From: Sediminibacterium sp. Gen4
GTDB taxonomy: Bacteria; Bacteroidota; Bacteroidia; Chitinophagales; Chitinophagaceae
Reading direction: 5' to 3'
DNA: 37,999 nt
NCBI GenBank assembly: GCA_013391385.1
Contig: JACBFI010000033.1
Span: 1-37,999 of the forward strand
Positions 16,899-25,824 of this stretch are shown here, in pieces. Under the pieces are notes generated by a model. It saw nothing but the letters and a program-made list of their open reading frames with translations. It did not search any database and was not told the DNA's origin. The position numbers and the translations under genes are program-made. How positions within the stretch are numbered: position 1 is the stretch's first letter; each line of letters starts with the position of its first letter.

Positions 16899-17930
16899 TT
16901 GGAATTCCCCCATGTAGCGATTGTCATCTTAAATTATAATGGGAGAAAGCATTTAGAGGCTTTTCTTCCGTCGGTGATTGCGTCTACCTATTCCAACAAA
17001 TCTGTGATCGTTGCGGACAATGCTTCTACGGATGGGTCGATGGATTTAGTTAAAGACTCATTTCCTTCAGTCGATTGCTTATACAATCTTACCAATGAGG
17101 GCTTTGCGGGTGGATATAACTGGGCTTTGAAGCATGTTCAGGCAGATTATTATGTTTTACTCAATTCTGATGTGGAAGTAACGCCGGGATGGATCGAACC
17201 GATCATTGCATGTATGGAAAAGGACTTCAGGATTGCTGCCTGTCAGCCTAAACTCTTGTCGTATCATCAACCCCATCTGTTTGAATATGCTGGCGCGGCC
17301 GGTGGCTGGATCGATCAGCTCGGATATCCTTTTTCTCGCGGAAGGGTGTTTGATGTTTGTGAGACTGACCAAGGACAATACGACCAACCCGAGCCTGTTT
17401 TTTGGGCTTCCGGGGCGGCCATGTTTGTGCGGGCATCTGTATATCACGAAATGGGTGGATTGGATGCCGGATTTTTTGCCCATCAGGAAGAAATTGACCT
17501 TTGTTGGCGGATGCAATTGGCGGGATATACGATCATGAGTTGTCCGGCTTCAGTTGTTTACCATGTTGGGGGTGGAACATTACCCAGAGGTGGACGAAAA
17601 GTGTTTTTGAATTTCAGGAACAATTTGTTGATGTTGAATAAGAATCTTCCCTTGAGTGAAAAACTGTGGAAATTACCGGTGCGATTTGGTTTGGATGCCA
17701 TTTCTGCATGGAAAGGATTGTTAACAGGGGATCTGGCTTTTTTTACAGCGATCATGAAAGCGCACTGGGCGGTGGTAAAGATCTGGTTAATGGGAAAATC
17801 GGAAAAAAATCATAGAGTGAAAAAGCCCATGAAATCCCTGCAGGGCGTGTATTCCGGAACCATTGTTTGGGACTATTTTATCAACAAACGCACCCGTTTT
17901 CAGGAAATTATTCGCAGAAAGATTTTATAA
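16899..17930 (+). CDS. Family 2 glycosyltransferase (rhamnosyl/WcaA-like)
   Basis: A GT2 protein of about 343 residues that moves a sugar from a nucleotide sugar to a glycan acceptor. It has VAIVILNYNG at the start, DNASTDGS (nucleotide binding), NSDVEV (the DxD-like metal site) and the EEIDLCWRMQLAGY acceptor motif. No ATG starts the frame. TTG at 16899 (giving MEFPHVAIVILNYNG) is preferred, since TATTTTCG at 16874-16881 is a promoter element inside the longer form (TTG at 16845). It lacks membrane helices at the end except for a moderately hydrophobic stretch. Its acceptor is unknown; a role in surface polysaccharide is inferred. Confidence 0.88.
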   Translation: MEFPHVAIVILNYNGRKHLEAFLPSVIASTYSNKSVIVADNASTDGSMDLVKDSFPSVDCLYNLTNEGFAGGYNWALKHVQADYYVLLNSDVEVTPGWIEPIIACMEKDFRIAACQPKLLSYHQPHLFEYAGAAGGWIDQLGYPFSRGRVFDVCETDQGQYDQPEPVFWASGAAMFVRASVYHEMGGLDAGFFAHQEEIDLCWRMQLAGYTIMSCPASVVYHVGGGTLPRGGRKVFLNFRNNLLMLNKNLPLSEKLWKLPVRFGLDAISAWKGLLTGDLAFFTAIMKAHWAVVKIWLMGKSEKNHRVKKPMKSLQGVYSGTIVWDYFINKRTRFQEIIRRKIL

Positions 17931-17970
17931 TAAGTTGTACTGCCTTATTTTTGCACAGCAATTCAAAATT

Positions 17971-18174
17971 ATGTCGAACGAACAACAAGCCGCACAGGAA
18001 AAAGACTTTACCAGAAACTGGGTAAATTCATCACGTTTTCTTTTCTATCTGCAAGTGTTTTGTATCCTTGCTTTTGTATTGGGTGGATGTTATCGTCTGT
18101 ACAACCAGCGCTACAAAGGGAAGCCTGATGTAGAAGTACAGAGCAGCAGTAAGTATACGCCTGAGTACAAATAA
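17971..18174 (+). CDS. Small single-span membrane protein, unknown function
   Basis: A 67-residue protein with one hydrophobic helix (about residues 22-40, FLFYLQVFCILAFVLGG), a charged N-terminus and a polar C-terminal tail. A TATTTTTG promoter element at 17946-17953 supports the start at 17971 over a frame extending into the glycosyltransferase. No family is recognised. Confidence 0.7.
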   Translation: MSNEQQAAQEKDFTRNWVNSSRFLFYLQVFCILAFVLGGCYRLYNQRYKGKPDVEVQSSSKYTPEYK

Positions 18175-18190
18175 AAAATCAACAAAAAAT

Positions 18191-18220
18191 TTTGTCAGGA
18201 GCTGTAGAATCCTATTTTTG
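18191..18220 (+). promoter_or_regulatory. Bacteroidota-type promoter of tRNA-Gly/tRNA-Leu
   Basis: TTTG at 18191-18194, 18 bases, TATTTTTG at 18213-18220, then 28 bases to the tRNA. The spacing is identical to the tRNA-Cys promoter. Confidence 0.72.
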
Positions 18221-18248
18221 CACTCCCGATTTAGTTCTTATATCGATT

Positions 18249-18321
<73 letters not shown>

Positions 18322-18325
18322 CAGC

Positions 18326-18359
18326 AATCCCGTCCGTCATGCGTGACGGGATTTTTTTT
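18326..18359 (+). terminator. Terminator between tRNA-Gly and tRNA-Leu
   Basis: AATCCCGTC (18326-18334) pairs with GACGGGATT (18345-18353), followed by a T run. It lies between the two tRNA genes, so tRNA-Leu may depend on read-through or its own promoter. Confidence 0.8.
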
Positions 18360-18365
18360 ACCACT

Positions 18366-18452
18366 GCCCTGGTGGTGGAACTGGTAGACACGCAGGACTT
18401 AAAATCCTGTTCGCCGAAAAAGCGAGTGCGGGTTCGATTCCCGCCTGGGGCA
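18366..18452 (+). tRNA. tRNA-Leu (UAA)
   Basis: An 87-nt tRNA with a long variable arm (GTTCGCCGAAAAAGCGAG). The acceptor arms GCCCTGG/CTGGGGC pair with two G-U pairs, and the anticodon loop CTTAAAA gives TAA. The discriminator is A, as expected for leucine. Confidence 0.97.
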
Positions 18453-18454
18453 CT

Positions 18455-18490
18455 AAAAGTCGTTCATGAATTGAGCGACTTTTTTATTTT
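18455..18490 (+). terminator. Terminator after tRNA-Leu
   Basis: AAAGTCG and CGACTTT form a stem around a loop, followed by TTTTATTTT. Confidence 0.8.
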
Positions 18491-18545
18491 ACTAATTCGT
18501 CTTACAAATGAGTAGATCATTCAACTTAGTATCTGCTTTACATAT

Positions 18546-19346
18546 TTACCCCGTCACCAATATCCTCGCAGTACAAGCATATTTAACCGGTTGAATGGTT
18601 CCCGTAAGATCTGGTTCTCCCATTTGAATGCCAATCGTACCAATCCATGTAATACTTGCATCTTCAATTAGGTCCATATTTTCCAGTTGGAGATTCATGC
18701 AGTGCGCTGGTACTGTTTTTTTGGCCATCATCCAGTCGCTGAAAACAGTGGTTGAGGGTAAATTCTTTGTATTAAGGGTAGATGGGTTTTTGATCTGGTC
18801 AGCATACACATCTTGAATGGCAGCCAGTGAAGCGATGATTCTGAAATAAGGCTTTTGCCAGGGAAGCTGAAAATTAAAACCGGGTAATAACTCACCGATC
18901 TGTATGTGTAGCGCTGTTTTTTCCCTAAGCAATGTGGCAACAGGTCTTTGTTTCCATACCGAATCAAACAAATGTCTTTTGGTAAATGGCAGCGAAGTGA
19001 GTGCCTCTTTGTGCATCGAAAAAAGAACGGGTCTTTCCCCATGTGGATGTAAAGTATCTCTTTTTTGGAGAATTTTACAAAAGCCTTGTAGCACAGGGGT
19101 CATATTCTGATCGGTTAATCGCATCATGATCGGAAGCGCTGTTCTTACCATTTTACCTGCCCGTGCACAAATGGAAAATTCTGCACTGTTCCGTCTCATG
19201 GCTGCATACTGGGGCTCTTTTTGATAAGCACCTTTTGTGATAAAGGCCTTTCTACGCACAATGGTTTTATCACTGCCTTTCATTTGATAGGCAACCAGTT
19301 CATCAATGGTACCCGTGTACCGTAGCGGTCCATGTAGTGTTGGCAT
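18546..19346 (-). CDS. Conserved-looking hypothetical protein
   Basis: A 266-residue soluble protein without a signal peptide or membrane segments. The N-terminal pattern GPLRYTGTIDELVAYQMKG, then KTIVRRKAF and QYAAMRRNSAEF, resembles a set of Bacteroidota hypothetical proteins that start with a small-sheet GxxxxTGxxxxxxAYxMxG motif; this is from memory and was not checked. It stands alone, between the tRNA-Leu terminator and a divergent DUF1287 gene. No function is proposed. Confidence 0.75.
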   Translation of the reverse strand: MPTLHGPLRYTGTIDELVAYQMKGSDKTIVRRKAFITKGAYQKEPQYAAMRRNSAEFSICARAGKMVRTALPIMMRLTDQNMTPVLQGFCKILQKRDTLHPHGERPVLFSMHKEALTSLPFTKRHLFDSVWKQRPVATLLREKTALHIQIGELLPGFNFQLPWQKPYFRIIASLAAIQDVYADQIKNPSTLNTKNLPSTTVFSDWMMAKKTVPAHCMNLQLENMDLIEDASITWIGTIGIQMGEPDLTGTIQPVKYACTARILVTG

Positions 19347-19458
19347 GTTCTAGCGTTTATCTCAGTAAGATATAAAAATATTATCATATTTGCAAGTACT
19401 TTATTAAATTATTTTATCATATTCTTATCGCATATCTATTTAGATTGGGGACAAGTAT

Positions 19459-19502
19459 GCGATAACAACGCGATAACAACGCGACAACTACGCGACAACC
19501 TA
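19459..19502. repeat. Four tandem 11-bp repeats in a divergent promoter region
   Basis: GCGATAACAAC, GCGATAACAAC, GCGACAACTAC and GCGACAACCTA follow each other without gaps. The 11-bp period places each copy on about the same face of the helix. They lie between the divergent hypothetical gene and the DUF1287 gene; the rest of the 255-base gap is very AT-rich. It could be an operator array (inference). Confidence 0.7.
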
Positions 19503-19601
19503 TGTATTCAAGTCCGATAATAACTGATCATATAAAGAATACTTTAACGATCAACACTATGCAAATTCGGGAAGTATGCATTCTATGGGAAAGATGAAAC
19601 C

Positions 19602-20195
19602 ATGGCAAATTTTTCGAAGTACGGGTGTTGTATGTTGCTTTTGCTGATTTTTTTGAATGTTGCTATCGCACAGTCTGATTTTTATGGGCGGCTGGCAGAT
19701 TCGGCATACACATTAACCCGTCAAAAAGTGCTGTATGATCTTTCTTATTTCCGTATCCATTATCCAATGGGCGATGTGCCTGCTGATAAAGGGGTATGCA
19801 CCGATGTTGTGATTCGTGCCTATCGCAAAATGGGTATCGACTTGCAAAGAGAAGTACATGAAGACATGCGTCGAAATTTTCAGTTCTATCCTAACTATTG
19901 GGGATTGAAAACAACAGATCGGAATATCGATCACCGAAGAGTGCCCAACCTGATGTATTTCTTTTCGCGTAAAGGAATTGTATTGCCGATTTCGAGGAGT
20001 GCAGCTGATTATCGTGCAGGAGATATTGTTTGCTGGCAATTACCAAGAGGGATGAAACATATTGGCATTATTGTGCATCAAAAATCAAAAGACCAACAAC
20101 GACCATTGGTGATTCATAATATCGGCGATGGACAAGTAATGGAAGATATGCTATTCGCTTATCCTATCATCGGACATTATCGGTATGGACGATAG
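19602..20195 (+). CDS. DUF1287 secreted protein (YijF-like)
   Basis: A 197-residue protein with a signal peptide (LLLLIFLNVAIAQS). It has the DUF1287 signature: YPMGDVPADKGVCTDVVIRA, then VHEDM, NIDHRRVPNL and AGDIVCWQL, with HIGIIV and a late VIHNIGDG. Cys, His and Asp in these blocks resemble an NlpC/P60-like papain fold, so a periplasmic peptidase or amidase is possible but unproven. Its stop lies one base from the stop of the convergent acetyltransferase gene. Confidence 0.88.
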   Translation: MANFSKYGCCMLLLLIFLNVAIAQSDFYGRLADSAYTLTRQKVLYDLSYFRIHYPMGDVPADKGVCTDVVIRAYRKMGIDLQREVHEDMRRNFQFYPNYWGLKTTDRNIDHRRVPNLMYFFSRKGIVLPISRSAADYRAGDIVCWQLPRGMKHIGIIVHQKSKDQQRPLVIHNIGDGQVMEDMLFAYPIIGHYRYGR

Positions 20196-20196
20196 C

Positions 20197-20628
20197 TTAT
20201 AAAGAAAGATGCAGAATGGGATAATCATTGCCCTGTGCATCTTTTTCACTTCTGCCTACTTGTTTGAATCCCATTTTCAGATAAAATCCAACAGCCTGCT
20301 CATTTTGTTCATTCACATCAACGGCATTGGCTTGTAAAGTTTGAATGGCAAATTCAGTCAGTTGTTTTCCGATGCCTTTGCCACGTGAATCAGGATCTAA
20401 GAATAACATCTCAATCTTCTGTTCCGCTACTCCCACAAAGCCAACAATATTTCCTGCTTCATCTTTAGCACAATACAATTGCACCATCGGTAAGAAAACA
20501 GTCTCCACCTGATCTCTCCATTGCGCTGTAAAATCAGCAGGTAAAAAATGATGGGTCGCTTTCACAGATGCCTGCCATACATCTGTGATCTCTTTGTAGT
20601 CCGCAGGTATCGCAGGAACGATCATCAT
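20197..20628 (-). CDS. GNAT acetyltransferase, YjaB-like
   Basis: A 143- to 144-residue GNAT-fold acetyl-CoA-dependent acetyltransferase. SRGKGIGKQL is the acetyl-CoA pyrophosphate loop, and VNEQNEQAVGFYLKMGFK matches the YjaB-type block (NEQNEQAVGFY). The N-terminal WQASVKATHHFL also fits YjaB. The start at 20628 is preferred over an in-frame start at 20664. The substrate is unknown. It is convergent with the DUF1287 gene at a distance of one base. Confidence 0.85.
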   Translation of the reverse strand: MMIVPAIPADYKEITDVWQASVKATHHFLPADFTAQWRDQVETVFLPMVQLYCAKDEAGNIVGFVGVAEQKIEMLFLDPDSRGKGIGKQLTEFAIQTLQANAVDVNEQNEQAVGFYLKMGFKQVGRSEKDAQGNDYPILHLSL

Positions 20629-20741
20629 AAAATTAAAATTAGGGGAGTATCCATTTCCAAACAAATACCCAATATAAAAGCGTTACGCTTTCTGTCAACT
20701 ATCCACTGTCATCTGTCAACCCGCTTTCCCTCCAAAAGCTT

Positions 20742-20749
20742 TAAGTTTG
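20742..20749 (+). promoter_or_regulatory. -7 element of a nearly leaderless promoter
   Basis: TAAGTTTG lies only four bases before the ATG at 20754. If it works as the TAnnTTTG element, transcription begins at or next to the start codon. No clear -33 TTTG is seen. Upstream (20692-20720) are CTGTCAAC/ATCTGTCAAC word repeats. Confidence 0.5.
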
Positions 20750-20753
20750 TACT

Positions 20754-21911
20754 ATGTCGATCATTCTATTCGATAATTCGCAAAGAAAACGTTTGTGGCC
20801 ATTGACCCAAACCAAGGCTGTAGCTGCTTTACGTATGGGTATGCTTACCATGGCAGAGAGATGGGAGCAGTTGACCGGCATGCAGGTCTTCATTCATACA
20901 GAAAAGTATTTGCAAAATCTGTATGGTTATGCCGGTGCCGATGAACACATCTGGATAGATGCATCCGTGATTCCCGATAAGGCATTGGTAGATCTAGTAC
21001 AAAGTTTAGATAAAAACGATTGCTGGGCAGATGAATACGGATTGATTGTTGGTAAAACACATCTTTCTTTTGAAGATTTTGATGCAGCTCAATCATTGCA
21101 GTATTTTGAAAATATACATGATCATGCAATGGTTGATCGGATACAGTTTCCATGGGATCTGATACAGTGGAACGACCGGATCTTGCGTTTTGATTTTGAT
21201 GTATTAACTCGTGGCAAAACATCAGCAGCAATCTCATCTACCAATCGATGCATACATGCCGAACATATTTTCATAGAGTCAGGAGCAATTGTAGAGCATG
21301 CGCTATTGAATGCATCAACAGGACCTATTTATATTGGTAAAAATGCAGTTGTGATGGAAGGTTCTGCCATACGAGGACCCTTTGCTTTAGGGGATCATTC
21401 AGTGCTGAAAATGAACAGCCGCATTTATGGTGCCACAACACTCGGACCCTATTGCATGGGTGGAGGTGAGATCAAGAACAGTATTATGATGGGCTATTCC
21501 AATAAAGCACATGATGGTTATATGGGTGATGCAGTAATAGGTGAGTGGTGTAATTGGGGTGCAGGCACCAGTAATAGTAATTTGAAAAATACAGCGGGTA
21601 TTGTTCAGGTATGGAGTGAAGCGGAAAAGCAGTATTTACCCGCAGGCTATAAATGTGGGGTCATCATGGGTGATTATTCAAGAACGGCGATCAACTCCTC
21701 TATCAATACAGGTTCTGTAATTGGGGTATCTTGTAATGTATTTGGGGAAGGATTATTACCCAATATTATTCCTGATTTCAGCTGGGGTTGTAAGGGTGTG
21801 AAATATAAAACTGACAAGGCTTTGGTAGATATTGATAACTGGAAAAAACTCAAAAACCAATCTTTGAGTGAAATTGAAAAGCAAATACTCATTACACTCT
21901 CCGCAAAATAA
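20754..21911 (+). CDS. GlmU-like sugar nucleotidyltransferase/acetyltransferase (Bacteroidetes type)
   Basis: A 385-residue two-domain protein. The N-terminal half starts with ILFDNSQRKRLWPLTQTKAV, typical of the alternative bacterial GlmU family (TIGR03991 type: UDP-GlcNAc diphosphorylase plus GlcN-1-P N-acetyltransferase). The C-terminal half (from about residue 160) has hexapeptide-type left-handed beta-helix repeats, including IYIGKNAVVMEGSAIRGPFA and later GVIMGDYSRTAINSSINTGS. Such proteins are thought to supply UDP-GlcNAc in Bacteroidetes that lack standard GlmU. tpiA follows about 100 bases downstream, with a palindromic repeat in between. Confidence 0.87.
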   Translation: MSIILFDNSQRKRLWPLTQTKAVAALRMGMLTMAERWEQLTGMQVFIHTEKYLQNLYGYAGADEHIWIDASVIPDKALVDLVQSLDKNDCWADEYGLIVGKTHLSFEDFDAAQSLQYFENIHDHAMVDRIQFPWDLIQWNDRILRFDFDVLTRGKTSAAISSTNRCIHAEHIFIESGAIVEHALLNASTGPIYIGKNAVVMEGSAIRGPFALGDHSVLKMNSRIYGATTLGPYCMGGGEIKNSIMMGYSNKAHDGYMGDAVIGEWCNWGAGTSNSNLKNTAGIVQVWSEAEKQYLPAGYKCGVIMGDYSRTAINSSINTGSVIGVSCNVFGEGLLPNIIPDFSWGCKGVKYKTDKALVDIDNWKKLKNQSLSEIEKQILITLSAK

Positions 21912-21975
21912 TTTCAGTGTATTTCAGTGCCTTCAGTGGCAAATTAATTGCCACTGAATACACAGAGAGCACAGA
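21912..21975. repeat. CAGTG/CCACTGAA palindromic repeat
   Basis: TTCAGTGGCAA (21932-21942) and TTGCCACTGAA (21948-21958) form a perfect 11-bp inverted repeat with a 5-base loop, flanked by more CAGTG words and by ACACAGAGAGCACAGAA. It shares its words with 15578-15612. It is likely the 3' end of the upstream transcript. Confidence 0.75.
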
Positions 21976-22015
21976 AGAAAACTGTATTTTCGCTGACTTT
22001 AAAAAATACCCACTA

Positions 22016-22777
22016 ATGAGAAAGCAAATCGCCGCGGCCAACTGGAAAATGAATCTCACCATCACAGAAGGAGAACAACTACTTGATCAGTTATTGTCTC
22101 ATAACTATGACCTGAATGAGAACAGACAAGTGGTATTTGCAGTGCCGGCTCCTTATTTGTCGATGGCGCAAGGCAAAGTTGCAGGTAAAACACAAGTGTA
22201 TATTGCAGCTCAAAACTGTTACAATAAAAAAAGCGGTGCTTATACCGGAGAAACATCAGTTGTTATGTTGAACTCATTAGGGATAACGCACGTAGTATTG
22301 GGTCACTCTGAGCGTCGTGAATATTTTCAGGAAAGCAATCAGTTCTTGGCTGAAAAAGTAAATATTGCCTTGGAGCATCAGATCACACCCATCTTTTGCT
22401 GTGGAGAACCCTTGGAGATTCGTGAGACAGGTACACAAAATGAATTTGTAGCCCAACAATTGGAAGAATCATTGTATCATCTTTCCGCAGATGCATTGAA
22501 AAAAGTAGTGATTGCATACGAGCCCATTTGGGCAATTGGTACCGGCAAAACAGCTACCAGCGAACAAGCGCAAGAAATGCATGCCTATATCCGTCAACAG
22601 CTCGCTGCAAAATATGGTGATGCTGTTGCGCAGGAGATTTCCATTTTATACGGTGGCAGTGTAAAAGCATCCAATGCCAAAGAATTATTCAGTCAACCTG
22701 ATGTAGATGGTGGACTCGTAGGAGGCGCTTCTTTGATTGCAGATGAGTTCAAAGTGATTATTGATTCGCTTGAATAA
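22016..22777 (+). CDS. tpiA: Triosephosphate isomerase
   Basis: A 253-residue glycolytic enzyme that interconverts glyceraldehyde-3-phosphate and dihydroxyacetone phosphate. All active-site blocks are present: N9-W-K11 (K11), H97 in GHSERR, E169 in YEPIWAIGTGKTA (with the flexible loop), and YGGSVKASNA near the end for phosphate binding. The start at 22016 is standard; an apparent GTG extension runs through the upstream repeat. TATTTTCG at 21985-21992 is a likely promoter element. Confidence 0.97.
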   Translation: MRKQIAAANWKMNLTITEGEQLLDQLLSHNYDLNENRQVVFAVPAPYLSMAQGKVAGKTQVYIAAQNCYNKKSGAYTGETSVVMLNSLGITHVVLGHSERREYFQESNQFLAEKVNIALEHQITPIFCCGEPLEIRETGTQNEFVAQQLEESLYHLSADALKKVVIAYEPIWAIGTGKTATSEQAQEMHAYIRQQLAAKYGDAVAQEISILYGGSVKASNAKELFSQPDVDGGLVGGASLIADEFKVIIDSLE

Positions 22778-22793
22778 TATTCAGGTGTATTTT

Positions 22794-22857
22794 GATGGGG
22801 CGCAGATTTTTATGATTGATTATGATCATAACCAATCATAAAAATCTGCGTCCCATC
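22794..22857. repeat. Long inverted repeat between convergent tpiA and Kir genes
   Basis: GATGGG-GCGCAGATTTTTATGATTG is mirrored by CAATCATAAAAATCTGCG-TCCCATC over about 25 base pairs, with a second small palindrome TTATGATCATAA in the loop. There is no T run, so it may act as an RNA-stabilising 3' end for both convergent genes (inference). Confidence 0.85.
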
Positions 22858-22869
22858 CTTCAAATGAAA

Positions 22870-23835
22870 TCATTTCACAGGCAAAGTCACTGCTTCATAA
22901 GCATCCAACTGATCAAGATGCAACACTGTTTTAGTGCCGTCTTCATTCGGATGATACATCGGTAAGAATTTCGCGCCGAAAATGAATTCTTCATATGTAT
23001 AAGAAGTGCGCGATACCACTGTATTAGATACACTCTCATCAAACCCCTGTACAAACACCAATATTTCAGCCCGTGCATTGGTGAGGTCTTCTTTTGTAAA
23101 ACCATAAATCGGACTCTCCTCATTGATCATATGCACCAATGTCCAATTAGCAGTCATCGTATTCGCTTTGGAAATATCCAATGGCATATTGTAGAACCTG
23201 TTCTTATGCTGTCCATTTTCTTCCACATGGATCGCCAATGTCACTCTCACTTCTACATTCACCAGGTAATTTCTGGTATACGGTACCATTCGGAACATCA
23301 ATGCGATTCCATCTTTAAAAGGGGCAATGATGGCATTTTTGCTGTAACGGATATACGCTTTGGGTTTTGAAAATCGTCCCCACATGATGCCGGTTGCAAT
23401 AGCGAAGGTCATCAATCCGGTCAATGCTTCCATCGAAGCTGTAAAACTGGCGGCAAATCCTATCGGATTGATACGCCCATAGCCTACAGTGGTAAATGTT
23501 TGGGCGCTAAAGAAGAACACTTCACCAAACAATTCCATACCGGTTACTTCCATCAGCCCGCCTAAATGATCAATACCAATCAAAAAATAGATGGCAGTAA
23601 ACAATAAGTTCGTTCCAATGAAATAGACGATAACAAAAACTAAAAACTTCAACCATGACATCGTTAGAAGGGAATGATAAATATTCAAACGTTCCCAAAG
23701 ATTCATCCCCCTTACATCCATATTGGGATTGCCATCTCGATTGAAAAAACGACCACCCCCACTCAGGGATGTATTGGTACCTAGCCCCGTTTCATTGTTG
23801 ATCTGGGCTTTTTTGTTGATCTTATTCAAGAACAT
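22870..23835 (-). CDS. Inward-rectifier (Kir-type) potassium channel
   Basis: A 321-residue KirBac-like channel. It has a slide-helix region at about 45-60, the first membrane helix at 62-86, a pore loop with the selectivity filter TTVGYG (115-120), the second helix at about 129-152, then a soluble C-terminal domain with an immunoglobulin-like beta fold (from RFSKPKAYIRYS on). KirBac channels form tetramers that conduct K+ and are gated by ligands or lipids. It is convergent with tpiA and divergent from lepA. Confidence 0.93.
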   Translation of the reverse strand: MFLNKINKKAQINNETGLGTNTSLSGGGRFFNRDGNPNMDVRGMNLWERLNIYHSLLTMSWLKFLVFVIVYFIGTNLLFTAIYFLIGIDHLGGLMEVTGMELFGEVFFFSAQTFTTVGYGRINPIGFAASFTASMEALTGLMTFAIATGIMWGRFSKPKAYIRYSKNAIIAPFKDGIALMFRMVPYTRNYLVNVEVRVTLAIHVEENGQHKNRFYNMPLDISKANTMTANWTLVHMINEESPIYGFTKEDLTNARAEILVFVQGFDESVSNTVVSRTSYTYEEFIFGAKFLPMYHPNEDGTKTVLHLDQLDAYEAVTLPVK

Positions 23836-23935
23836 AATTATCAGGGACTTAGTACCCTAATATAGCAAAATATGGTCTTGATCTGATTTTGTTGAATAAC
23901 AGTGTGTAAACAGGGCGAAGCTTGTTCCCCGATTC

Positions 23936-23966
23936 TTCGGTCTTGTCCCTTTTCATCTTATCTTTG
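23936..23966 (+). promoter_or_regulatory. Promoter of lepA with very short leader
   Basis: TTCG at 23936-23939 and TATCTTTG at 23959-23966, separated by 19 bases, with the -7 element only seven bases before the ATG at 23974. The predicted transcript would have almost no 5' leader. Confidence 0.5.
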
Positions 23967-23973
23967 CGCCCTT

Positions 23974-25758
23974 ATGAAGCAAATCAGGAATTTTTGCATT
24001 ATCGCACATATCGACCATGGGAAAAGTACGCTGGCAGACAGATTGTTAGAGCATACCAAGACCATTACTGAGCGGGAGATGATGGACCAGGTACTGGATG
24101 ATATGGACCTGGAACGTGAAAAGGGAATTACCATTAAGAGTCACGCTATTCAAATCAATTATACCTATAAAGGCGAGCAGTATGTACTCAACCTGATCGA
24201 CACACCCGGTCACGTGGATTTCAGCTATGAAGTGAGCCGTGCATTGGCTGCTTGCGAGGGAGCTTTGTTGTTGGTAGATGCTTCTCAGGGTATTCAAGCG
24301 CAAACCATCAGTAATTTATACTTGGCCATTGAAAATGACCTGGAGATCATTCCTGTGATCAACAAGATCGATATGGATGGCGCTAAAATTCCGGAAGTAA
24401 CCGATCAGATCGTGGATTTAATTGGTTGTAAGCAGGAAGATATTCTGCTGGCGAGTGGTAAATCAGGTATAGGTATCGAAGAAATTCTGGAAGCCATTGT
24501 AGAACGTATCCCCGCACCGGCAGGAGACCCTGAAGCACCATTACAAGCATTGATCTTTGATAGTGTTTTCAATAGTTTTCGCGGTATCATCGTGTACTAC
24601 CGTATTCTGAATGGGGTACTGAAAAAGGGAGATAAGATTCGTTTTGTAGCCAGCGGTAATGATTATTTCGCAGATGAAGTAGGGGTATTGAAACTCAGCA
24701 TGACTCCAAAGCAGGAAGTGCGTGCGGGTGATGTAGGATATATCATCACCGGTATCAAAAATGCCAAAGAAGTGAAAGTGGGTGATACCATTACACTCGC
24801 CAACAATCCCGGTGAAATGATCCATGGCTTTGAAGAAGTAAAACCCATGGTTTTCGCAGGTATCTTCCCGGTAAATACAGACGAGTTTGAAGAGTTGCGC
24901 GATTGTATGGACAAACTCCAACTGAATGATGCTTCTCTGACTTTTGAACTGGAAACTTCGCAAGCACTTGGTTTCGGTTTCCGATGCGGATTCTTGGGAT
25001 TACTCCACATGGAGATCATTCAAGAGCGTTTGGAACGCGAGTTCAATCAAACCGTTATCACTACCGTACCGAACGTAAGTTTCAATGCATATACCACCCG
25101 TGGTGAAAAGATCATCGTGAACAATCCGGCTGAAATGCCTGATGTGGTGAAGATCGATCGAATTGAAGAGCCATTTATCAAAGCGCAGATTATCACATTA
25201 CCTGATTATATTGGTAATATCATGACCCTCTGTTTGGGTAAGCGTGGTATCCTGATCAATCAAAGCTATCTCACACCATCACGTGTGGAATTGATTTTTG
25301 AAATGCCATTGACTGAGATCGTATTTGATTTCTATGATAAACTGAAAAGCTCTACCCGTGGATATGCTTCATTTGATTATAGCCCGATCGGCTATCGTGA
25401 AGCAGACATCGTCAAGATGGATATCCTATTGAACGGAGATAAAGTAGATGCATTGAGTGCTTTGATTCACCGTAGTCGCGCACAAGACTTTGGTCGCAGA
25501 CTCTGTGAAAAGCTAAAAGAATTATTGCCTAAACAACAATTCCAGATCGCGATACAAGCTGCCATTGGAGCCAAAGTAATTGCACGTGAAAATATCAGTG
25601 CGATGCGTAAAGATGTAACTGCCAAATGTTATGGTGGTGATATCAGCCGTAAGCGTAAACTATTGGAAAAACAGAAAGAAGGTAAAAAACGCATGCGCCA
25701 GATTGGGAACGTAGAAGTACCTCAGGAAGCGTTTTTGGCGGTGCTAAAACTTGATTAG
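23974..25758 (+). CDS. lepA: Elongation factor 4 (LepA)
   Basis: A 594-residue ribosome-associated GTPase that back-translocates or remodels stalled ribosomes. The G1 motif AHIDHGKST is near residue 10, DTPGHVDF is the G3 switch II motif and NKIDMDGA is the G4 motif. The domains follow the EF-G-like order: GTPase, domain II, III, V and the LepA-specific C-terminal domain ([27 protein letters not shown]). The length matches the family (about 600). The start at 23974 is chosen over an upstream in-frame start at 23902; the promoter's short leader supports it. Confidence 0.98.
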   Translation: MKQIRNFCIIAHIDHGKSTLADRLLEHTKTITEREMMDQVLDDMDLEREKGITIKSHAIQINYTYKGEQYVLNLIDTPGHVDFSYEVSRALAACEGALLLVDASQGIQAQTISNLYLAIENDLEIIPVINKIDMDGAKIPEVTDQIVDLIGCKQEDILLASGKSGIGIEEILEAIVERIPAPAGDPEAPLQALIFDSVFNSFRGIIVYYRILNGVLKKGDKIRFVASGNDYFADEVGVLKLSMTPKQEVRAGDVGYIITGIKNAKEVKVGDTITLANNPGEMIHGFEEVKPMVFAGIFPVNTDEFEELRDCMDKLQLNDASLTFELETSQALGFGFRCGFLGLLHMEIIQERLEREFNQTVITTVPNVSFNAYTTRGEKIIVNNPAEMPDVVKIDRIEEPFIKAQIITLPDYIGNIMTLCLGKRGILINQSYLTPSRVELIFEMPLTEIVFDFYDKLKSSTRGYASFDYSPIGYREADIVKMDILLNGDKVDALSALIHRSRAQDFGRRLCEKLKELLPKQQFQIAIQAAIGAKVIARENISAMRKDVTAKCYGGDISRKRKLLEKQKEGKKRMRQIGNVEVPQEAFLAVLKLD

Positions 25759-25813
25759 ATGTCTGATGTCTGATGTCGGATCTAAAATAAATCAGACATC
25801 CGACATCAGACAT
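25758..25813. repeat. GATGTCTGATGTC inverted repeat between convergent genes
   Basis: GATGTCTGATGTCGGATCT (about 25765-25783) is mirrored by CAGACATCCGACATCAGACAT (25793-25813), around an AT-rich loop. It starts at the lepA stop and ends about a dozen bases from the stop of the convergent gene, so it may end both transcripts. Confidence 0.8.
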
Positions 25814-25824
25814 ATCCAAATGTT

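Noticed and set aside
19459-19502. A CRISPR array
   Set aside because: The 11-bp units are contiguous with no spacers and no cas genes are near.
23902-23973. An N-terminal extension of LepA
   Set aside because: It has no family similarity and contains the promoter element; the start at 23974 matches the usual LepA N-terminus.
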